Below are positions 45,083 through 60,000 of a DNA stretch of 64,000 bases, one piece after another (position 1 is the first letter of the stretch; the number at the start of each line of letters is the position of its first letter). Under the pieces are notes generated by a model that made no database searches, was not told the origin of the DNA, and saw nothing but the letters and a program-made list of their open reading frames with translations. Where the stretch lies: the NCBI GenBank assembly GCA_963680875.1, contig OY804575.1, positions 102,417,505 through 102,481,504 on the forward strand. The letters are read 5' to 3'. Origin of the DNA: Bathymodiolus brooksi (Eukaryota > Mollusca > Bivalvia > Mytilida > Modiolidae). The translations under genes and the position numbers were made by a program.

Positions 45083-48000
45083 CTACAATAAAATATAGAT
45101 AGTATTAATCGTATAGTGGCTATGATTTGGGTTATTGTTTAAGAAATAATTGGGCAAATCTGTCATCTCTTGATGCCCCATGCATAATTTATAACAGGCT
45201 ACCGTGTAACTGACCAGGTGTCAGGGCAGCTACAACAAATTACTTTTTTTTTAAATAGAAAAAATTCTATTAAAACCACAGTAATGGTTATGTATTATAC
45301 ACATGTAAACACCCCCTTCCCATGGTATGAAAACTATGGTACATACACTAGTTTTTAACCTTTCGTAATGTGTACTTGGCGGAGAAGCAACAAATACCAA
45401 TTTCATAATTTTTGGTTTGACCCGATCGGGGCTCGAACCCACGATCTACCGCACTCGAGGCGAGCATGCTAACCATTACATCACATATGCGGTTAAAACC
45501 TTTAAAATATTCTCCCAGGTTGGTTAAATGATTTCTGAACAAATAATTGTGTATTATAGACAACTGACTAGAGTGGCAATAAATACTAGTGTAAAATCTA
45601 AATTTAATTTTTTTTAAATAGAAACACGATTTAACAACTCATATTGGGAAATATCCAATGGTTTATACCACATACTTGTTCAATAATTACGGAAAAGAAG
45701 TGGATATTTAATTTAGTGACCGCAAAAGATTTCTGGAATAACTTTCATCAGGTATGCTCAAAGTCAAAAGATTTATGAATGATTCAACACACATGCTCAT
45801 GTATTAATGTAGGGTTAGGGGTTATGGTGTTTAACACCTCTTACAACAATATTTCAGTTATCATGTTGGTCAGTTTTATTGGTGAAGGAAGCCGGAGAAA
45901 ACCACAGATAAATCACATTATTACATAATGTTGCATCTCGCCATGAGCAGAATTTGAACTCACAACTTAGTGGTGATAGGGACTAATTGCATTCAATCAC
46001 GACTGCCTCTCATGTGATTTCACGTTACAAGAACAAACAGGAATAAACTTTAAAAAAAAACATTTAGTGTGTATCATACCTTTCCAGGGTGTGTTGTGGA
46101 TAATTTAGCAAGTTGTTTGGCTAGATAGACTTTAACATCAGTAACCTGTGCTACAGGGTCTTCTTCCCTCTTACCAGCAAATGCTAACTGTGAATACGCT
46201 GTCTGATATCCTGAAAATCAAATATATTCAGGAGGTTAAATACCAATACCATTATTCATTATCCTGTGGATTCACAAATTTTCGTAGGAATCAATTTTCA
46301 TGGATTGACGAAAAATGAGATCTTGTTACTGGCATTTTTGTCTCTTGTTATAGATGCCTTTCCTGGTGCACTGAATTTCATGGTTTGATGGTTACCACGT
46401 AAATTGGTATTCAAAAATGAGCATATATGTTCAATGTGTAGAAAAATCAACAAAGTCGGCAAACAGGAAGTAGGAATCTGATGGGTCCAAAAACGCTTCC
46501 CACGATATGGGGTACCTATATGAAGCTTGTAACCAAATATCAGATTCCTGTCATCAATAGTTGCTGAGAAAAATGTGACGAAAAATGTGCATATATGTTC
46601 AATGTGTATAGAAACCAACTAAGTCGGCAAACAGGAAGTAGGAATCTGACGGGTCCAAAAACGCCTCCCACAATATGGCATACCTATATGAAGCTTGTGA
46701 CCAAATATCAGATTCCTGTCATCAATAGTTGCTTAGAAAAATGCGACGAAAAATGAGCATATATGTTCAATGTGTATAAAAATCAACAAAGTCAGCAAAC
46801 AGGAAGTAGGAATCCGATGGGTTCAAAAATGCTTATCACGATATGGGGTACCTATATGGAGCTTGTGACCAAATATCAGATTTCTGCCATCAATAGTTGC
46901 TGAGAAAAATGTGACGAAAAATGTGCATATATGTTCAATGTGTATAAAAAACCAACTAAGTCGGCAAACAGGAAGTAGGAATCTGATGGGTCCAAAAACG
47001 CTTCCCACGATATGGGGTACCTATATGACGCTTGTGACCAAATATCAGATCTCTGCCATCAACAGTTACTGAGAAAAATGCGACGAAAAATATCTTGGAC
47101 GGAAGGACAGAGGTAAAACAGTATACCCCCCTCCCCCTTCGGGGAGCGGGGGTATAATTAATAAAAATATTCATATTATTTTGTTTAAACTTCTACTTCA
47201 TAGTGACAACCTGAAGTATATGTCACTGGTAAAATTGATAAAAACAACTGAACTACAGTTATCTCCCTTTGTTAAGATGTACACTTTTACTCATTCTAAC
47301 ATACACAGAACTTTTCCATTTATAGCTTGTTTACAACATCAATTGTAAAATCATGACATGGCAGTTTATCAAAATGCAGCAGACCATAAGGGGACAAAAA
47401 GTAAGTATAACTCATTAGAAGCTGGGATGTGATATGACCCTTTCTATTTTTCAATATCATTTTTTCTTTCTACATCATGATAAGAATTAGTTGCACTTTG
47501 ATGAAATGAAGATGTACTAGACCAAGACACTTATTTGGAATTTTTAGAGTGCTAGCTGACCGACACATGATTCTGAAGTAACCAGTCTTTGGTCTTTTTC
47601 CTTAATACCGCATACTTTCATTTGATCCGAACTGGGGTTGAACCCATGATCTACCTACCTCACTCGAGACAGCCATGCTAACCATTACACCAGCAATGTG
47701 GCTTACAAATAATGGGAAATTATATAACATACAAAAGTGGTTGGTGGTTTCTCTAAACAGGTTTCATTGCATAAGAACTTGTTCATCGACATCTTGAAAT
47801 TTCCTAAACTCTTCCTAATAAAAACAACAAATTTTCATGTATCGGCTTCTCTACATCTCTCACCTGGTGTGTCTTCAATTTCTATAAAGTGTTCATCATC
47901 AGGTACATTGGTATCTTCTGGTAATTCAATTAAGCTGATTAGTCCTTGTAAAAACTGTCCCCTAATAAACCAAAAAAAAACAGCATTGGATAAAGAAAGT

Positions 48001-51000
48001 CAAATTAGGTTTAACGCAGCACTATTTCTACTAATTATTAAGTGAAGCTGATGTGTCTGTTGATCATATGGTATGTAGATCTACATCTACCTATTCAATA
48101 AGTACTTGGGCCAATAAAAAAACCAACAGCCCATGTTTCTGCTAACACTACTGACACTAATGTTTAGTGCCTACCTTCAAACTTTTATAGTCATTTATGG
48201 ACAAACATTTTAAAAATCAAGATCCTAGTCCACCTAGATAAAAAAAAAAAAATTTTGCCTATCTACCCTATTTTTTTCAAGAATGGTAGTGAAAACATAT
48301 GTATTTTTTTTCTTGGTCAAACAGGTGATATTCTTACCACATTGAGTTGTAAGTCTGGAACATTACAGGAGATTCTGTAAGTATGTTTGTCACACCAACA
48401 GCACAAATCTTCCTCTCTAAATGTCCTGATACCTTCTGTAGATCCTGAACATATAACTTCTCTATTACCATACCAAACATACTGTTAAAAGTAAAATCAC
48501 CTTGTTAATACTATAAAATAGCAATGTCTGAACAACAGCATATCTCGTAAAGGTCAGGTCTTACATTGCTTGCTAGAAATAGCAAAAATAAATTTTGGTT
48601 AATCATATGTAGTGGACTTTTTTGTATTCAGTGAGTTCAGTTAAGATGAGAAGCGAATGTTTTGTTGATATTGGTGGAATTTATGATCATCACAAACTTT
48701 CTTTTCATATTTTCTGAAACATTAAAGCAGGGTATGAAATTAATTAGAATGTTAAAATGACATTTGACTTGACCTCAAATGTTCTGCTATACTACTGAAG
48801 GTGGGTTTTTTTTATAGGTTTGACGGAGGCTGCCTCCACAAAAAAAAAGAAGATAATTTGAATCAAAATCCTGCATTCTGAGACGTATTACAATTGTACA
48901 GAAAACAACATTTCTTGGTTTGGAACTTCTATTTTTCCACAAACAGTCCTAATGGATATTTCCAAATAATTAAAGAATTTTCACGAATGATGGTATTTAT
49001 ATTACCTGAACCATTTGCCAATATGAAGATCATGGAACTTTTTACAACCTACTTTCATTTATTTCGTTCCCAGGAACAGAACAAGTTTTCCGGATTGACT
49101 AAATGTTAATTTTGCATACAAGAACATCACATTTGCCTGTCTTTGGGTGAAAATTAGTTTCACAATTTCTGTTACATGCGCATTGAGTAGCAATCATTTT
49201 GAGAATGGTGTAAGCACATTGAAGTCTGTACACTATGGATAAAATCGACTAAAACAGGCTGATCGGAAATAATTGATTAACAGTATATATGGCGGAGCAA
49301 ACCGATGATTTGTTTATTGATCTACGAAATATAAAATACCTTTACATTTTGTAATTCTAGTAGCACAAAACCTTATATACTTACTTGGCCTGAATTCCAT
49401 CAATATTTTGGACTAGTTGGTCGGCACCATATTGAATCCCAAATAAACAGAAAAATACCAATAAACCTGAAAAATAAATCAATCATAAAATTTATGAATC
49501 TAAGATCATTAGTTTTCATAAAACAAAAAAATTATCAGATTATTCTACTATTAAATGCAGATTCTGGCTAAAAATGGGTGTCCATTCACTAGAGGAGGTT
49601 TGGGCCCATAAAACTAGTCTAACCCTGCCACATTTTCTTGAAGTGCTTGTACCAAGCCAGGAAAGTGAGTGGTCATGCACTCTGTGTTAGGAGTATCAAT
49701 TTTGCCCCTTTCTGTTGAATTTTAGAACTGTTCGGACAGTGTGGTATTTCTTGTTTTTAATTTTTCAAGGATGACAAAACCGAAGTTGCACAGTAGGAAA
49801 TGTGATCAGTAATTTTCTGTGTATAATAAAATTCTTTCCTGTTTTAAGACCTTCAAATTATAATATCGAAATCGGGTTGTTACACACACAAAAATCTGAT
49901 TATATAAAATTGTTTGTATAATTACTTGTACAAAATGTTTAAAACCAGATATGAATTTTGTTTACTGTGTGTGATCAAATAACCCACATTATTACAAAAT
50001 GAAAATCCTGTTCTCTAATGAAGGAACAGGAAGCTTTCATCATGCACTTGTCTTTTCAAAGGAAGAGTCGTTCCCAGAGATGACACTTTTACATCACTGC
50101 CATGGGTGAATGTCTAAAACATTTTTACCGAGTAAAAAAGGTACAACTGTTACTATGGTTTGTCACCCTATTTTCAAAGTGCCATCCCTGGGTACGAGGC
50201 CATGATTACATGGAACAGCCCTAATAATATTTGACAATGTGATTCTGAGAAAAAAAATTGTTTACTTACTTTTGATAAACTTTGTAGTTTTAGAACTTGA
50301 TAATCTTTGAAACAACAGGATAAATATATTTTTGATATACTGATTAACAACCTCCCTGCAATAAAATACCAAATGATCACATATATTAGATTTCACTAGT
50401 TTAAAAAAAAATCTCATTGCTCACTAGACCCAATGAAAAAATAATTCTTTTCATTTGCAAATGTTGTAACCTTGATAGTCACATTGCATACATTTCTCAA
50501 GAATTTGTTTAAGAAATAGCAAAACATTGACAAGAGCTCATTTTATTTGGGGGCTAGGGTTATGGTGTTTAACAACACCTTACAAAACAATATTTCAGTT
50601 ATATTGTGGTGGTCAGTTTTATTGGTGGAGGAAACCAGAAAACCTGGAGAAAACCACCAACCTGTCGCAAGTCACTGACAAACTTTATCACATAAAGTTG
50701 TATCAAGTACACATCGTCATGAGCGGGACTTGAACTCCAAACTTTAGTGGTGATAGCCACTGATTGCACAGGTAGTTGTAAATCCAACTACCATACGATC
50801 ACGACTATGCTGGGCCCCGTTTTATATGAAACACTTATTATCATTTTTAAAATTACATGAACAATGTTTTTATATCTTATACCACTAAATAAAAACTTTA
50901 ATATGAATCTAAAACTGGACTATCTGAGTCAAACTATTTTTAGGGGACCACCAAGGCCGTGATATTATCATATTTGGATTTACGTACATCTACCTGCACA

Positions 51001-54000
51001 ATTACTGCTGGCGAGTTTAATGTCCGATAATGGCAAGATTGTACTTTTACTTGATAAATTAATTGTAATGTGATAAATTTTGTTATTGACTTGCTGTACA
51101 TAATTATAGATCGTTAAGTTGTCTCTGATTTCCTCCATAATTAAAAATTATCGCAAATATATAATTAAAATATCGGTGAAAGTGGTGTTTAACACCACTA
51201 CCTCCTAACCCCACTCTGCAAACAATCTAATTCCCCATAAATTTTCAAGTTGATTGATTGTTGTTTTGTGCCAAGTGAATTTTTTCAGCTATATCATGGG
51301 AAGAACAAGTCACATTTCAATGAGATGATGATAATGTCTACTTTATACTAGTACAACAAAGCTTGGTTAGATTTTTATACTGCTAGCTCACTAAACCAAC
51401 AGTTGGCGGGTAGATATGTCGCTCCACTTTGACACATTATCCGTATTCTGAGCAAACCATCTTTGTTCTTACCCCTTAATGCTGTGTAATAGCAGAGGAA
51501 CCAACAAATACCAATTTAACAGTCTTTGGTTCGACCTGACAAAGCACTCGAGGCGAGCACTTTAAACATTACATCATTAATGTGCTTTGACTAAGTGATG
51601 TACATCTAGTTACTTCATTCCTTGAGTAATTTGGGGGTCATGGGTATTTAGGGGTTAAAGGTTATTAGGGTTATGGGTTATTTGAGGGTTATGGGTTTAT
51701 CATCAATCTATTTTACTTACTTTGGCATGTGTTGTATAATGGAATTCAACAGATAAAATCCTTCATGATCATTAGCTTTTGAAGCTATTAATTTCTGGAA
51801 AGCTCCCAATAAACCATTCTGTAAAAAAACAATGGTATATGTAATAAAAGCTAACAGAAGAACAACAAATATTACTTGTTGAGAACCCAGACAAGTGCAA
51901 AAAATTATGTCCAACAAATATTCTTGAAATCATGTCTTACGTTTATAAAACTTTTGAATGTGATTATCAAACTCAATCAGACAACTTATGTTAAGTTTTA
52001 ATTAGACTAATGAGGAGATGGTTTCAGAAGTTTAAACAATAACATTTTGCAATATTTTTGTAATATTAAAGCTTAAGGGTAAAAGAGTAAAACCAATTGG
52101 TATGAGTCATACTATTGTCATGCTGGGAGAGGACATGATAAAGTTTAGGGCAAATCTTTCAGTCTATGCATATTGAAAATGTTCACAATGGAATTGAAAA
52201 ACTAATATAAACTTGGTTCAATAATTCAGTCCTTCCATTCAATCAAAAACAAAAATATACCTTGACCCTACCTTTAGACAACTACCTACCACATTTTCTA
52301 CAGGAATCTGCTTGGCTCCTTTCTCAATGTAGGCCTGTATAAGTCTAACTAGAGGAGGAATATTGCCTGGTCTTTCCCACAAGGCTGGTGCTAACAGATG
52401 GGGAAATAAGGCCATGTAAGTGTCAGGAACAGTACCACTTGTGTGATAATCAATTAATAATGAGAGGATTTGAAATACATATGGAATGAACTCTGAAACA
52501 CAAAATAAACAAATTTATAATTGTATAAAAAATCCGGAATTACATTATTTAATACTACAGTCAAACTTGTATTCTGAAATTCAACAATCACCTTTGGGAC
52601 CAAGAAAAAATGACCATATAAGACAATTGACCGCTTATGGTACCATCTTTTATATGATGTTTACACACCCTTTCTGGATGAATTGTAAAATGATAATTTC
52701 TGATGTAACAGTTAGTGTGCTAAGCTGCAAGCGTGGTAGATCATGGGTTCCAGTGCCTATCAGATCAAACCAAAAACTATAAAATTTGCAAGATCTGCTT
52801 CTATTCAGGTGTAAGAGCAATGACTGGTTGGTGCAGAATCAGGATAATGTTTCCGAGTGAAGCGACATGTCTACTGTTTTTTGTTTGTTGTTTCAGTGAA
52901 CTAGCACTATAAAAATCAAACTAAGTGTGCTTGTCTAGTACAAAGCAAACATCATCATCTCATCGAAATTTAATTTGTTCTCTCGTCATGATATAGCTTA
53001 AAAATGGCTCACTTGGGAGTTATATTGACAACAAAAACAAAACAACAGCTTTGTTTTTGTTACATATCTTTATTAGAAACATGGTCTGTCATAGTAAACC
53101 TGATTTATATCAGATATCTATATGTATCATACAAAAATGAAATTGGTTGGATTATGGAGTTTAACGTGAGTTTCAACAATATTTCAGTTATATCGGTGGA
53201 GTACCCGAAGAAAACCACAGACCTGCCGCAAGTCATTGACAAACTTTTATCACATAATGTTGTATCGAGTACACAACGTAATGAGTGGGGTTCAAATTCA
53301 CAACTTTAGTGGTCATAGGAACCAATTGCATAGGTAGTTGTAAATCAACTACCAACGATCATGATCATGACAGCCCTTGTTGGGTTTGGGAATGTTTAAC
53401 ACATCTTTCAACAATATTTCAATTAGATAATGACAGTGCCCCACCAGTCACAGTAAACTTTATCACACAGAAATCATGTCTGCTAAAATAACAAACTGTA
53501 AAATATCTCACCTTGCACATCTGCTTGTAGGATATCTGTAAATGGCTTAAATAAAGCTTCCTCAAATGTAAATATTGCTGCAGGCTGGTGTTTACATGTT
53601 GTTCTAATACCAATACACAGAGACTCAAATAAGTAATGATTGAAGTGAGGCTTGCTCGGATTCTGAAATAAATGGATAATAATGTTTGGTTTTTTAAAGT
53701 TTTTTCCCCCGATCTAATCAATTAATCAAATTTGACAAATATATTTTATGACTATTTTAGTAACTATCAGTCAAAGATAGAAGTATTGTTTGGTTAACAT
53801 ATTATTTTTGTATTTAAATTTATTAAAGAATCTGAAACGATTTGTAATCGTGCAAGTAGGGCTCACCACACTTAGTAAAATCAGGGTGACTTGAATTATC
53901 TCTCGGTTGACCTAAGGGCAAAGAGATGGAAAATCTGGGAGACTTCCGAAAAGCTAGCAAAATTTTAACATTTCTTTCCTCACTACCGGTAGAACGACCC

Positions 54001-57000
54001 CCTACATTTCACGAAACTAACGTGCTGCAGAACGATCCTAAAAAAGATGCAATCAACAACTTTGGAATAAAATATTGGACATCAAACCCTGTATGGGTCA
54101 AATTTCAGGAACATGAATATTGAAGAAAAAGTATGATTTTTGGTGAAAAAATTCTGACTTACAAAGACTGAAGGGGCGACTAAAACTTCGTTTTCTGGCA
54201 AGAGTAGGGCGATCTCATAGAAACCATGACAAAAAAGTCGCCCACTTCACCTGGTTTGGTGAGCCCTGGAGCAAGTCATATATAGTGTGATTTACAAGCA
54301 ACCACTCATGTCAACAGTCAAGTCTGATCCACTTCATTTTCATTTTTCTTAGTTTTCAGATACACAACTGATCTGCATCTTTTATTTGACCTATCGTTGG
54401 TAAAAATGTTTACAATTTTAATTCAATCCATTATTGAATGGAAACAAACCTGAATATATACAAAGTAAAAGCATCACATAATTAAAGAAAATAGGACTGT
54501 GTTATGGTGTTTTACGCCACTTTCAACAATATTTCATATATATCATGGTGGTCAGTTTTATTGGTGGAGGAAACCAGAGTACCCATAGAAAACCTCTAAA
54601 CTGCCGCAAATCACTGATAAACTTTATTACATAATGTTGCATTGATTGATTGAGTTGTATTGAGTACACCTTGTCATGAGTGGGATTCGAACTCAAAACT
54701 TTAGTGGTGATAGGCACCGATTGCATATTTTTAGGTAGTTGTAAATCCAACTACCATACAATTATGACCACGATGGCCCCTCAGAAGGTGAAGGGTACAT
54801 TTCTTGCAATGACCTACCTTACTGACTTGTACCAGTTTTTCTGTTAAAACTTTCATTATCTGTTCTATTACAATTAAAATATGTTCTTGTAAAGCTGACA
54901 TACTCCTCATCAAAGCTGTAATACACAAAATAATGACGATTATAGAAAACTTTCATAAAAGACTAAGTGTCCTGTCCCTGATATCCACAAAACAAGATAT
55001 ATTAAAGGTGTGGTCAAATTTTGCCTTCCAACATGCTTCAAACTTTACCTGGGCACCTGTTTTAAACACAAATTTGACATTGTAAACATTTTGACGAGTC
55101 CATCAAATATTGAAAGGGAGTTGATTAGGGCTATTCCATTTAAAATATACCTGGGAGGGGGTAAACGCCACTTATTTCAGACCCCCCCCCCCCCCAATAG
55201 AAAAAAAAAAATCCACCCACCACCACCAGAATTTACTTCTGAAAGTACCCCACTACCACCAGAAAAAAAAATATCATAAAAATAATTTCCTTTATAGAAA
55301 CACCCAGAGCTTCGCACTGATGATATACCAATATACAGCATGTAAATCTCTCCCTTAAACTTTGCATATAAATGTGCCTCTTGCATTTTACTATAGCTAG
55401 CTATAATTTTATCATGAGTTTTACTCACTGCTATGAAAAATGTCTGTAAAATTACCTTCAAATATAGGTGATAATGACTGAAGACCTATTTTTTCCAGCC
55501 ACACGGTAACTCGAATAATTCAAGCCCTTTCTGTCTCCGATTCTCTCCGCCTTCTGTGAAGCGATCGATAGAGAGTGGAATATAACGACTGGATTATTCG
55601 GGTTAGCCACACGGCAACAGAAACTGAGGTTGCCATCTTTAAGGGTAGATAACTCCACTTCCTGGAAGATAACTCACTACTGTTTTGGAGCAAATTCTGG
55701 CAAAATGGTGCGATCTCTTAAGACAACAAAACGGATATATCTTTTTATTTCTGTGAAAAGCCAGCGAGTTTAAGGCAAAGGGAAGTCATGATAAATACCC
55801 CCCCTCCATCATCCACTGAATTTTCTAGTCATTGGATCCCCACCCAACATAAAAAAATATGGTTTCACCCCCACAACCAGAAAAATTAAAAAAAATGGTG
55901 TTCCCCGCCCCTCCCAGGTAGACTTAAATGGAATAACCCTTAGGTGTTTAGACGGTCAAATTTGTGTTTGAAACAAGGGCACAGGAAAAATGTGTTGCAA
56001 ATTTGAAGGAAAAATTTGACCGTGCAAACACCTTAAGGACTATCACAATGCAGAAAAATTTAATTCTCCATAATGAAATTCCATACATATTTTCCCACCA
56101 GTTTATTGTGATTTTCTATTCTGCTGACCATTTAACCTTTAAAGGGGTTATGTTTTTCACCATAGAGACATAATTTTTGTTTCCAGTGAAAATAAAATTC
56201 AGATTATTAATTTTTTTCACATGAAAAATCAGTAATTTTTTTCTCAAACTTTATCCAAATTTCTCATTGGAAAATGCAGGGTCAGACTATTTATCTTTTG
56301 CATTTTTTGACAGTAAATTAAAAAAAAAAACATAGCCCCCCCCCCCCCCCCCATATAAGTAAAATGGTCGTTTTCCAAAAAGAAATGCCACAAGTTTTCT
56401 TTCTCCACCAAGAAGTGAGACATTCTCCAAACAAGAGGTCTTCACTACCACCAAATATCACTTTTAGTAAAGTTGTAGCCCTACGGCACAGGAACAAAGT
56501 CCTATTTCTATAAGCCTCTGCATTCCCTTGGGGAGGGGACCAATTTTTAATGGCATAAACCTAGGTCATAGATGTGTATTATCATGAATTGGATTTACAG
56601 TGACTTTGAGAAAAATTGTTTTTTGTTTGTTGGCTGAAAGTTCTAAATTATTTTTTCCTCCTTGAAAATTGATCTACCGAACCACAATTTGTTTAATGAC
56701 CTTTCATAATGTACTCATTTTCTGCTGATCCTGGGTGATTTAAAGCCTCAAGTAATGCTGACACCAGATTTGCTGACATAGGTTGAATGTCTGCCAATGT
56801 TATTCTGCAATGATACAAAGAGGGACATTTTTCTATACAATACAAAGATCAAATATAACTTCTATTATGTATGAAGAATGTCGGGGTGAGTGAGTGATTG
56901 TTGTTTAATGCCAATTCAGCAATTTTTCAGCTATATCATGGCGAGAACAAGCTAATTTTCAATGAGATGATGATGAGGTCCATTTTGTTCTAGACCAACA

Positions 57001-60000
57001 CGCTGAGTGGCTCACTGAAACAACTGTCCACTGGTAATCATATCGCTCCACTTGGACACATTATTCTGAATCAGAGCAGACCAGTCTTTGTTTTTTCTCC
57101 TTAATGCTGCGTGCTTAGCGGAGAAGCAACAAATACCAATTTTATAGTCTTAGGTTTGACCGAGCACGCTGACCAATATGCCACCGATGCGGTTGAAGAA
57201 TGTTGGATGTGTGATTTGATCAAAATTATACCACTCACGACTACTAGACAACTAGAGGCTCACTTGAGCTTGCATTGCTCAATTAGTTATTGATGTACAG
57301 TTTGTGTTCAAGCAAGTCCAGTTTTCAGGAAAAAAAATCAGTCATATTCATTTTCATTTTCAAGGTGTAGCAGAAAATAGCTTTCAGTTGGTCAAAGTAA
57401 ACAAAGTCAAAGCATGTGTAGCACAAAAATCACCTTTTTCAATGATTACTCTGCAACCCCACCAGACATTATAACTAAACCTGAACTGTGCATTGTGGTC
57501 AAAACCATTCTGTAAAAATTTCAAAACGTTTGACAAAGGGGAAACTGAAAATGGAACATCAAAATCACAAGAATCACCATTTTTCAATAATTAAGGGGCA
57601 TAACTCAAACCATACAATGAATAATATTCAAATTTGAACTTAAGCGTTAGGGTTATGGTGTTATAACACCACATTTCAACAATATTTCCGTTATATCGTG
57701 GCGGTCAGTTTTACTGGAGGAAACTGGAGTATCCAGAGAAAAACACAAGTCACTTACAAACTTTGTCACATAATGTTGTACAGAGTACATCTGGCCATGA
57801 GTGGGTCATATTTGAACTTGACTTGTATATTGTGGTCAAAAACATTGTGTAACAAGATGAACTGTGAGCTAATGCTCACTTATGATACCCCCGCTCTTCG
57901 GCAAACAGGAAGTAGGAATCTGATGGGTCCAAAAACACTTCCCACGATATGGGGTACCTATATGAAGCTTGTGACCAAATATCAGATCTCTGCCATCAAT
58001 AGTTGCTGAGAAAAATGTGACGAAAAATGTGCATATATGTTCAATGTGTACAAAAACCAACTAAGTCGGCAAACAGGAAGTAGGAATCTGACGGGTCCAA
58101 AAACGCTTCCCTCAATATGGCATACCTATATGAAGCTTGTGACCAAATATCAGATTCCTGTCATCAATAGTTGCTTAGAAAAATGCGACGAAAAATGAGC
58201 ATATATGTTCAATGTGTATAAAAATCAGCAAAGTCGGCAAACAGGAAGTAGGAATCTGATGGGTCCAAAAACGCTTCCCACAATATGGGGTACCTATATG
58301 AAGCTTGTGACCAAATATCAGATCTCTGCCATCAATAGTTGCTGAGAAAAATGTGACGAAAAATGGGCATATATGTTCAATGTGTATAAAAATCAACAAA
58401 GTCGGTAAACAGGAAGTAGGAATCTGATGGGTCCAAAAATGCTTCCCACGATATGGGGTACCTGTATGAAGCTTGTGACCAAATATCAGATTTCTGCCAT
58501 CAATAGTTGCTGAGAAAAATGTGACGAAAAATATGCATATATGTTCAATGTGTATAAAAACCATCTAAGTCGGCAAACAGGAAGTAGGAATCTGACGGGT
58601 CCAAAAACGTTACCCACAATATGGTATACCTATATGACGCTTGTGACCAAATATCAGATTTCTGCCATCAACAGTTACTGAGAAAAGTGCGGCGAAAAAT
58701 ATCTTGGACGGACGGAAGGACGGACAGAGGTAAAACAGTATACCCCCCTCCCCCTTCGGGGAACGGGGGTATAAAAATAGAAAAATATTTGGCCTAGGGA
58801 AACTAAATTAAGATCATAAAACTTTTTATATCAATTTTCAATAACTATAAGAATTATATAACTATAAGAATTTCCATGAGAAATTTTAACTCGCATGTTG
58901 ATCCAATTCTATTTATAACTGTTTACTTAAAATACTTTACAAGGTGTAAATTAAAGCTTAAACCTTACTCTCCCTATGGACCTGGATTTTCAATATCATA
59001 TGTCGTCATTCCCCAAATTTTTTGTGTTAAGCGAGTTAAGGTGAGAGACGATTGCTCGTTTTGTTGATATTGGTGAAATTGTTGACATTCATAACCTGTT
59101 TGAACGGTGGTAAATATGCTTTCCTAGTTTATTTACACTTACGTAGCTGTTTTGCCATCAGGTGTCCGTACCATCAGTAATCGCTCTATTGTATGGGCAG
59201 CATAACTATGGACAACCAAACTTGTAGCTTTTAATAATCTTATCAAACATGGCAAACTGGCAACTAAAGCTTCTTTCGGCAGCTACAAAAAAATAATAAA
59301 GAAAAATTTAAATCTCAAAAAAAGCTATAGGGTTATGGTGTTTAATGCCACTTTCAACAATATTTCAGCTATATCATGGCAGTCAGTTTTATTGACCTAA
59401 CTCTGGCTCAAACCAACAATCTACAATGCTAACTATTACACCACTGATGCAGCCTCTATGACTTCCATGACATTACAATACAATATATAACACTTTCCTT
59501 TTAAAAGTTCCACGGAATGTCTATAACTTATGATGTGTTGAAATAAAGGAAGCTCATCATAGCAGACTGTGATATGTTATATATTGTCACATCAACAGTC
59601 ACTATGACGATCTACCAATATCTTCATTCTTCATTGAAACTAGAACCAAATATGACATATTTCACTTTCATCCCAATTCACCATTAAAATTACATTAAAT
59701 CATGAAATATTTAACGTAAAATGCAAACAAACACTGAAGAAGGCAACTGTATGTAATGGACAATAAAATGTATCAATTATAGATTTTACAATGATGTTAT
59801 AGTGAGTGAGTGAGTGATTGTTGTTTAAATCATCCATTTTTCAGCTATACCATGACGAGAACAAGTTAATTTTCAATGAAATGATGATGAGGTCCGCTTC
59901 GTACTAGACCAACATGCTTAGTTGGATTTTTATAGTGCTAACTCACTGAAACAACACTCAGCGGATAGACATGTCGTCCTACTCGGACATTATCCTGATT

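Noticed and set aside
45420..45490. tRNA gene-like A and B boxes
   Set aside because: They belong to a SINE head (no acceptor stem, no anticodon arm, multiple copies with attached SINE bodies).
58175..58564. 129-codon - strand frame with repeated IFIHIEHIC and [14 protein letters not shown] phrases
   Set aside because: It translates the 168-bp H2 units, whose length is a multiple of 3. The same phrases appear at 34733-35080 and 46298-47174 with stops and frameshifts.
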